Shown here in pieces: positions 18,777 to 27,700 of a stretch of 30,828 nucleotides of DNA. The position numbers and the translations under genes were made by a program. Numbering within the stretch: the stretch's first letter is position 1; every line of letters starts with the position of its first letter. Below the pieces are notes generated by a model. It made no database searches and was not told the DNA's origin. It was given only the letters and a program-made list of their open reading frames with translations. Source of the DNA: Amoebophrya sp. A120. Its lineage: Eukaryota > Sar > Dinophyceae > Syndiniales > Amoebophryaceae. The stretch spans positions 3,114,418-3,145,245 of the forward strand of contig CAJINV010000003.1 in assembly GCA_905178155.1 (NCBI GenBank), read 5' to 3'.

Positions 18777-21700
18777 ATGGGCGGTATTGTCTCGAAGAAG
18801 AAAGAGGAGCCTCCTCCGCCTCCACCGCCACCGCCGAGGCGCGTTACCGAGGCAGAAAAACCGAAGGCGAAGCCAAAAGCCCCACCACCTCCCCCGTCGG
18901 CCCCCGATGTAAGACTTTTGTTCACAGCATGCCAGTTCGCATGTCAACGCATGTTTTTTGCTGGGCTCCTTGCGATCTTTTTCAATATTGCGTTGACTCT
19001 TGCTTTCAAAATTTATACAGGAGGGCATCTTTGGGCAGGCACGGGAGCTCAATACGCTCCTCCTTGGCGGAGAGGACAGTACCTACCAGTTTACCTATAC
19101 GGTGGAACTGGACCGGCGGCAGTTTCTCACCTACCTGACGGAACCGCGGGCCTTTAAGATGCCCGACTTCGAGAAGGAGGAAGACTCGGATGACGAGGAG
19201 GAGACGGCGTTTCAAGCGCCGCTCGATCCCCGGGACGTGCTACTGCGGCAGCCGCACGAGCCACCAGGCTCGCGACCGAACAAGGCACCCATGCTCAAAG
19301 CGGGGTTGGCGCTGTCCGCAGCGAGAAGTACACTGAAGTTTATTTTGCGTTGTGACATGGCTGTCGGTTGTCTTTTTCTTTTATGTGCAGCGGCCCTGGT
19401 GTGCAACATGCGCGTTCTTGAGTCTAGAGAAAAATGTTGTCAGGCTTCATTTTTTTCTAAACTGAATCAATCAACAGGTGCGAAAAACTCGCCAGCAAAG
19501 AAGAAAAAGAAGAAGCCCACGACGGGGTGGAGACAAACAAATCAGCGCGTGACGTTCAAACCCGAGAACGCCATATTACCCGGTGGGCAGTACTATCTCG
19601 GAACAGATGAGCAGTTCACCAAAACGTACGAGCCTTGGGGGATCAAGTTCGACCTGCACAAATTTCCGCTGCAGGTGGAGAAAATTCAGTCCGGGTCGGT
19701 GGCGGACGAGCACGCGGCGCGGCACCCCCAGGACACGATCGAAACGGGGGACTTGCTCGTGGAGATCAATGACATGCTATCGAAAGGAAAAATCCCCCCT
19801 CCCCATATCGAAAACGAAATTTGTGATGCTGTATTTGAGGCCACAAATCAGATTTGTCTTGCTGGCGAGGACTGCAGGCCCATATCAGGCCTGAGTAGAC
19901 AAGTTTTGGCCTAGGCGCTTAGCATGGCAGACGTCGTCGCTGTAGGAGCAACAGCATGACAAACCGCCTGTAGAATGTGGCGGAGCCTGTAGACTTGCCT
20001 TCATGCAATACAGCGACGATTTGTGGTCTCAAATCTGCATCACAAATTTTCAGAAGTGTCCCGGTTTGGTATGGGGAGGGGGGATTTTTCCTCACAATAC
20101 ATGCCAGTCTGTCCCTCCGCCGGAGTGTACCACCAACGGCGAAAGACGAACATGAGCGCCAAGGAAATTAGGGAAGAAGAGGAGCTGGCCAAGATGAGCG
20201 TAGTTGTTGTTTTGTTGTTTTCGAACTAGCACGTTATTTACCGTTTATGTTTTTTGTTTTCCGTTGCAGTTTTTACATCGGTTTCTTTGTTTGTTCCCGA
20301 CAAGGTGATGAAAGGTGTTTGTTTGTGTTTAGGGCTGCGAAACGACAGTGGAACCTCGATACTTGACAGGAAACGCGTCTCCGTGCACGGGAAGAGGCGT
20401 TTTCACGAAAGCAAGTGGAAGACAAACCCAATCCCGTAGCCGAGGGCGAGGAGGGCGAGAAGAAAGAAGGCGAAGCTGGAGCGGAAAACGCAGAAAAAGA
20501 AAAGCCTGAGGAAAATAAATCGCTCACTGTTGCAGCCGCAGAGGTGGCGCCGGCGCGACCCCGCCGGGGTTCGCTGCTGCTGAACGCAAGCAGCACGGAC
20601 TGGCACGGCTACGACCTGTCCACGGTTGCGCGCATGGGCCCGAGTGGGAACCGGTTCGGGTTCTACCACTCCGAGAGCGACGTGGTGAAGCCGATTGACA
20701 ACCTCGCCTGGGACCAAGAGGAGGCGTACAGCCGGCTCGACGTGGTCAACAAGGAACTGTTTGACCTGTATTACTACACGCCCAAGGTGAAGCTGCGGTT
20801 CGTGCGGATGAACCTGCCCCAGTACGACGCGGGCCACGGGTTCTCCTACACATTGAACCTGGTCCGCAAGCGTCAGCCCGCCGGCATGCAGAAGACCCCG
20901 TGGGGGATCGTCTTCCACCTCGACTGGGAAGAAATCCCGGCCACCGAGATGATGGGGGACACGTTTTACACTAACACGTCGGGGACCACCAGTTTCGACG
21001 ACACCGCCTCGGTGCTGGATTCGGAGTCCGACCCGGGCGACCGCCAGAAGCAGGGGCTAGACCGTTTCGTGTCCGCGGCGCACGGACAGCAACAGCACGC
21101 GTTCGGCGGCTACCAAAACTACGAGGGCGGGCACATGGCGAGCGAGCCCAGCAGCCGGGTGCGGAAGCATCCACCGGCGCACCAGAAGAAGCGGCCGCTG
21201 GCCTTGACGGACATTGACGAGGTGGTGGAGCAGGCTGCTGACGTAAGAAGCGCGCCGAGGGCGTCGTCCTCCTCTGCTTCCTCTAGCAGTAGCAGCAGTC
21301 GTGGCCCCAGCAACGGGCTGCAGAGGGGTTCATCATCGAGGGAAGGCGAGCATTACGCGGAGCCGCCCCGGCGGCGGGACGTCAGCACGCGGGGCAGCGG
21401 ATACTCCCTGGACGAGGAGGAGGAAGATGAAGACCCGGAGGACGGCATGCCGCCAAGTGGACACCTGCGGTACAATCCGCTATCCCTGAGTCACACGCGG
21501 CGGTCGTACGAGGAGGAGGACGACGACCTGCTGGACACGCAAGAGCACCTGCCGGAGAGCGCACGGCTGCCACCGCCCGCGCAGCGACCGGTGCATCATG
21601 ACCTCCCGAGGATGAAGCCGGCGGAAACTACCGCCGCAAAACCGCGGCCGGCTCGCCGACGGCCCGGGACCAAGGAAGAGGACGAGGAGGAGGACCACCT

Positions 21701-24700
21701 GCACATGAGCTACCAACCCACGCAGCCGTTCCCCGACTCGCTGCTCGGGCTGGGGGGCGCCGGCGAGGAGAAGGGCGAGCGCGGCGAGGAGTTCACCGGC
21801 ACCGCGGAGGGCAGTCGCAGCGTGGAGCACACGCGCAGCAGCAGCTCGTCGAGTCAGCCCTTCATGCGGCAGGCGCCGGAGGAGCCGCGCCTGATCGGCG
21901 CGGATCACTTGCTAAACCGCAGCACGGCCGAGGGCTACGGCTTTGGGCGCAACCTGCGGCTGCGCCGGGTGATCAAGGTGCACAGCATCGAGAAGAGCAC
22001 CGTTGCGAGTCGGTGGAACGAGCAGGACCCGGACGTCCGGGTGTTACCCGGGGACAAGGTGATGAAGGTGCAGGGAGTGGACGTCTCCAGCATCCCCTGG
22101 GACTTTTTGCTGCTGCCGCCCTACCCGGACGAGGAGGAGTTGCTCGCGGGGCAGGAAGAGGAGGAGCGGTCCGAGCGGGCGGCCAAACGGAAGCAGGACG
22201 CGATGGCGGCCAGCAGCACCGGGAGCTTCGGCGGCGGCAGCCCCCTGTCGCGGTACTCGCGCCGGCACAATGAGGTGGACGTGAACATGACGATCGAGGA
22301 CCCGACGCCGGGCCCCGCGGGCGCCGCGTTCGAACGAAAGATGGAGGAGTGGAAGCTACAGGTGGTGGAGCAGTTCAACCAGCACCGCGCCCTGTCCACG
22401 ATTTTCGAACTCGTCATCGAAGTGCTGGCCGAACCGTCGACGCAGGCGGAAGCGACCGCGCGGCAGAAGCGCAACTCCAAGTTGCCCCCGCGGCTCCGGC
22501 AGAGAAAGTTTCGCACGTATTTGAAGTGCAAGGCAAACTACTTTCCGCGTGATTTGGAGCTGGAAATGGACCTGTACCGCTACGACCCGGAGGCGGCCAT
22601 CCGGAAGCACACGAAGCAGACCCTCCGGTCCCCGCGGCGCATGCTGGACTTCATGGAATCGGAGGGCGGGGTCAAGCCGCTGCCCAAAACGCAATCCCCG
22701 CAGAGTCCGATGCACCGGCCGAGCCCGCCGGGATCGCCGGACGCGGGCAAGGAGCTGGCCTTGAAAGAGATGGAGGAGGAGGTGTTTACGTACGAAGCGC
22801 CTCCCACGCTGGAGGTGCCCACCGCCCTCGCGAAGTCAAGGTTCAAGGTGTTCTTGAACCGCAGCGCCGTGGACCTGCCGTGGGGCATCTACCTGGACGA
22901 GAGGTTTGCGACGCTGAACATTTACATCGTGCAGGAGATCGAGGAGCAGGCCGAGGTATGGATTGCAAAAATGTCTGGGTCTGGAAGAATGCAGGACTTT
23001 GCCATGCAGATTTCGCATGACCCATGAGGTCTGTCATGCATGCCCTAGCATCAGACATTTTGCGAGGGCTTTCTGATGCTCATACCGCATGAGAAATGCC
23101 CTCTCCGCGTAGCGCCAATTACACCTTTTTTGCTGTTCATGCAATACAGATTTTATGTAGAGTCCAAATGCAGCATCACAAGTTGCATTCTTCCAGACCC
23201 AGACATTTTTGCATTTGATACGAGGCGCCGGTGTGCCAGTGGAACGAGTACGTCCAGTATCAAAGGCAAAAGTGTCTGGGTCTGGAAGGATGGAACTTGT
23301 GATGCGTCCTGTGGGTCACACAAAAAGCTGTGTTGCGTGATCACCAAAAGTTGTCCTTTTTTGACCAACCTGAGCGGGAGTTTCTCATGCAGGATAGGCA
23401 TGATAGAGACTTCGCAGAATCTGTCATGCTAGGTCCTGCATTCCAGATGTCATGGGGCATGGAAAATATGCATGACGAGTCTGCATTCTTCCAGGCCCAG
23501 ACATTTTTGCATTTGATATCAAGGACGTCGGGGCCTTCGGGTGCCAGCTGCAAACGGGGGACTTGGTTCTCTCGTTCAATGACAAGTCGGTGTGGCACGA
23601 GGCGGAGGGCGAGATTCAGCACGGGCTGAGGCTGGTGCTCGAGTGCTACCGCCCCCCCTACAAGCCCTGCGCCATGACGAGTCCGCCCTTCCTGCAGACC
23701 AACGAGAAGTTGCTGGACGTGTGCTGGGCCCGGTCGCGGTTCTTGACCACCGTGTACGACGACGAGGAGGCGCTCGCGAACACCCCCGACGGGGGGCTGC
23801 GGGACACGCACTACTGCGTGGTGCTGCACTCGTTGTCGCCGGACCGCTGGTACATCGTGGACGGCGCGACCCGGAAGGCGCAGGACATCTCTACAGTGTG
23901 CCACGCCATCCCCGCACCGGTCTTGTCCGTCAGCGTCATCAATTTGCCGTCGCTGCGCAGGTACAGGCAGTTGCGGTTTTTGTATGCTTGTTTTGAATTC
24001 ATCTCGACTTGTTGTTTTATTTTCGTCATTCTTTTCAGTACGAGTACTTACGCGTTTTTGACGGCTCTTCCTTCACACTGTACAACACACAGTTACGAGG
24101 CCTATGTGGCGATTCGCAACAGCCAGGGCTGGAGTCCGTTTTCCAAGGTGAGCAACCGCGAGCGGTTGGAGAAGTTCATTCAGCTGAAGATCGTCCAGAA
24201 AAAGAACGACGGCATCGCCGCGCAGATCCGGTTCGTGTGCGTGCTGGAGGGCCCGGACCGGGCGCCCCTGTTTGCGGACCCGGATTTGAACGCGCCCCTG
24301 CACAAGGAGGGCGTGGCGGCGGGCAGCATCATCGAGGGCACCGACCTGAAGAACGGGTGGATCCGCATGGAGAAGTCGAAGGGCGGTATTTTGTGGCAGC
24401 GGTACGCCCGGTCCGAGCACTTCATGCTCGAGGCGGAGCTCTACAAGCAGCATAAGCTGTTGGTGCTCGCCCCCACGTCGTTATGACAGTGCACAACTCC
24501 CCCCCTCATTTGTCATGCAAAACGCCAAATGCAGTCACTGCCCTGTGGCACTGTTTGCATGACAAATTTCGGAAGCCCGAACAGTACTACATCAGGCACA
24601 TAAATTTGTCATGCGTAGGCTCCGCGTGTGCTGGTGTTTGTATTGCTGTTCATGCCATACAAATTAGCGGGAGGGGGGGTTGTGCACTCTCATAGTCGTT

Positions 24701-27700
24701 CGAGACGCTGGTCGGCCGCTTCCCCACGGACGCGCCGCGGTCGCTGGAACCGCAGCCGCTCCCGATCTCCCTCGCGGGGCTGGACCGGCAGTTGGTGCAG
24801 GAGCACTACACCACCATGAAGGAGTGGCGCGAGTACTACCGCCGGGTGGAGCGGGAAAAGGTCGAGGCCGCGAACGCCAAGAAGGTGGCCGAGCTGCTTG
24901 GCGCCGCGGAAGAACAGAAGCGGTTGGAGGACGAGCGGGAGCACCGGCTGGCGTCGCAGAAGTTTTTTCGCGTTAACGAGGTGCTGGAAGCCGTCGAGGA
25001 CGGGGTTCCGCGCGACATCAAGGACATGTTCAAGAAGCGGGTGGAGACCAGCGACCGCGCGAAGCTGGACATATGAGGGTGCACAACTCTCTTTCCCCCT
25101 CTTTTGTCGTGCAAAATCCCAAATCCAGTTGCTGCCTTGTGGCACTGTTTGCATAACAAACTTCGGAAGCCGAAACAGTACCACGCTGAGAGCATGAACT
25201 TGTCATGCACAGCATCCACGAGTGCTGGTGTTTGTATTGCCTTTCATGCAAGACAAATGAGGGAGAGCGGCAGTTGTGCACTTTCATAGGACAACGTGAC
25301 TACCTACAAGGCGGTGCTGGTCCGCAAGATGCCGGAGGAGGACTGGGGCATCAAGTTCGACCCCCGGCTGGAGCAGGCCGGGCAGAAGGTGATCCGGAAC
25401 GTGATTATCGATTACAAGGTGCCGAACGTGGTCACCCGGTGGAACCGGCTGCAGGCGGAGCGGCGGATGCCGTACCTGGAGGTCCGGGTCGGCGACCGGC
25501 TGCTGGCGGTGAACGGAAAAACTTCCATTTTCGCCATGGACGAACAGATGGAGCGCAGCAAGGAAATCCGGTGCGAATTCTGTCGCACGGGCGACGCGAG
25601 GAGGCCCTTGCCGGACCGCCGGCACGCGGGGAACAAGGAGGAACTACTGGCGGGCGCACAGTTCGACAAAGACGTGCAGGTACTTTTTTTACGTAGAAGT
25701 CATGGTGGGGTTCTGGTTTTTGTTTTTCGACGAAAACGTTTTTTTTACTTTCAGAGTTGTGTACTCTTTATTTTGGCACGGTGCGCAGTTTCTCTTTCTA
25801 TGTGTTTTCAGCATGAAACCCAGGTCTTCAACAGCGACGTGATGCGGGAGCCGCACCGGGTCTTGTTCAAGAGTCACGAGCCGCTCGGGTTCGCGATCGA
25901 CTGGCGGTCGGGGTTCCCGTTGCGCGTCAAGTACGTGGCGAAGGGCTCGATGGCCCTGAAGATGGGCATGCAGGAAAACGACATCATTTTTGCCATCAAC
26001 GGCCAGGTATCAAATGTAAAAATGTCTGGGTCTGGAAGAGTGTAAACTTGTCATGCAGATTTTCCATCACCCATGAGGTCTGGAATGCGGGACTTAGCAT
26101 GACAGCCTCTGCGAGGTCTCTGCCATGCCTATCCTGCATGAGAAACTCCCTGCCAACTTCGTCGAAAGTGAACAGCTTTTTGCACTCATGCAACACAGAT
26201 TTTTGTATGCTTGAGATTTACCATGACAAGTTACCACCTTCCAGACCCAGACATTTTTGCAATGCATACCAGGAGGTTCTAAAGCGCCACTTCGAGGGCC
26301 CGGAGGGAACCGAAGGGTGCAGGAAGCAGATCGATCCGGCCTTACGGGAACGACCATTGGAGGTTGTGCTGCACAGAGGTACAATTGTGCTTACTTTTAT
26401 TTACTGCGATCTGTTATTTGAATTCACCCGTTGTAGTTTTCCGCAGAAATAAGGATCTACGCGACTATAGCTTTAGCTTGAATCTGAAGTTGTAAGTATC
26501 CGAAAAAAGTGACAAGGTCTTGAAATTATTAGGCGGGACCTATATGATCAGGCGTTAAGAACGAGAAAAATAGAATAAACGCAACACATCATCAAAATAC
26601 AATTATCCAAACCCAGCCATCCGTTTCGAGATGTTGAAGTGCTTCCCGCCCCGAGCGAAGACCGTGATTCGAATGATAGTGCCGGAGGGTATTCGTCTGG
26701 GCTTTACGTTCGACGTCGACCAGATGCCACCACCGGTGCGGCACGTGAAGCCGTTTTCGCGCGCGATGCGCACCAATGTGCACATTGCGGACGCGCTAGT
26801 GGCGGTGAACGGGCAGAAGGTGGCCAACTACATGCTGGAGAGCTACTCGGGCATCACCGGAACCGGGCACACCATCCTGGACCAGCTGCTGGCGGAGCGA
26901 CCACTGGAACTGATCTTCGAGCGCGGTCACTACGAGCTATCAAATGCAAATATGTCTGGGTCTGGAAGGATGTAACTTGTGATGCTGCGTCTGGATTCTA
27001 CAAAAATCTGCATTGCGTGAACAGCAAAACAGGTCTAGTTTTTGCCACGTCGAGAGGGGGGGGAAGCCCTCGCAAAATCTGTGATGCTAGGGCAAGCATC
27101 ACAGGCATCAGGAGTCATACAAAATGTGCATGACACCAGACCCAGACACTTTTGCACTTCATACGGGCCGCCCTACCCCGAAAACTTCATCATCACAAAT
27201 TGCGGCTTCGCCTACGATCCCGAAACTGTTATCACTTTCACGCTCGGCGGCCTCGTACCCGCAAGCTTCCGCTACGAATACAACCCGTTGCGGGATATTT
27301 TGCCGAGGCTCGGCGCACCGTTGCCGAAAAATCTGCTGCGGAAAGGTAGAGATGAATAGATGATAGAGAAAATGCATAGAGTAGGTGGAACCCTTAAAAA
27401 CGTTAACATAAGTACTTACTTCCACGCCACACTTTCCTTATCAGATCTCTGCGTAGTTAGTTCCTCGTGCGCGACAGTTTTTGACTTCTTGTACCCGTGA
27501 GTATCTATCTGTATCAAAATCCGCTCAAGGTCTTCGGGAGGGCGACTTCATCCTGGCGATCGACGGGATCATGTTTTACGACTTCGAGAATTACGAGCAC
27601 GAGTTCCCGACAAAGCTGTACGCGCCGGACGAGAAAAAGATCAAGTTCATGCTGCACGACGAGGACCGCATGTTCACCATCGGCGCCCTGCGCCTGCAGT

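Noticed and set aside
19778-20104. U12-type AT-AC intron
   Set aside because: AT...AC ends are available only as one of several equivalent cuts created by the 5-bp duplication. No U12 donor consensus (ATATCC) follows, and the inverted ends explain the element better.
22957-23518. Ordinary dispersed MITEs in non-coding DNA
   Set aside because: The frame of the scaffold protein continues exactly across each element once it and one duplicate copy are removed, so they act as introns rather than as insertions that destroy the gene.
24039-24110. Alternative exon frame starting YEYLRVFDGSSF after the intron at 24038
   Set aside because: It looks protein-like but does not connect to the downstream YEAYVAIRN frame without an extra frameshift; the frame chosen needs none.
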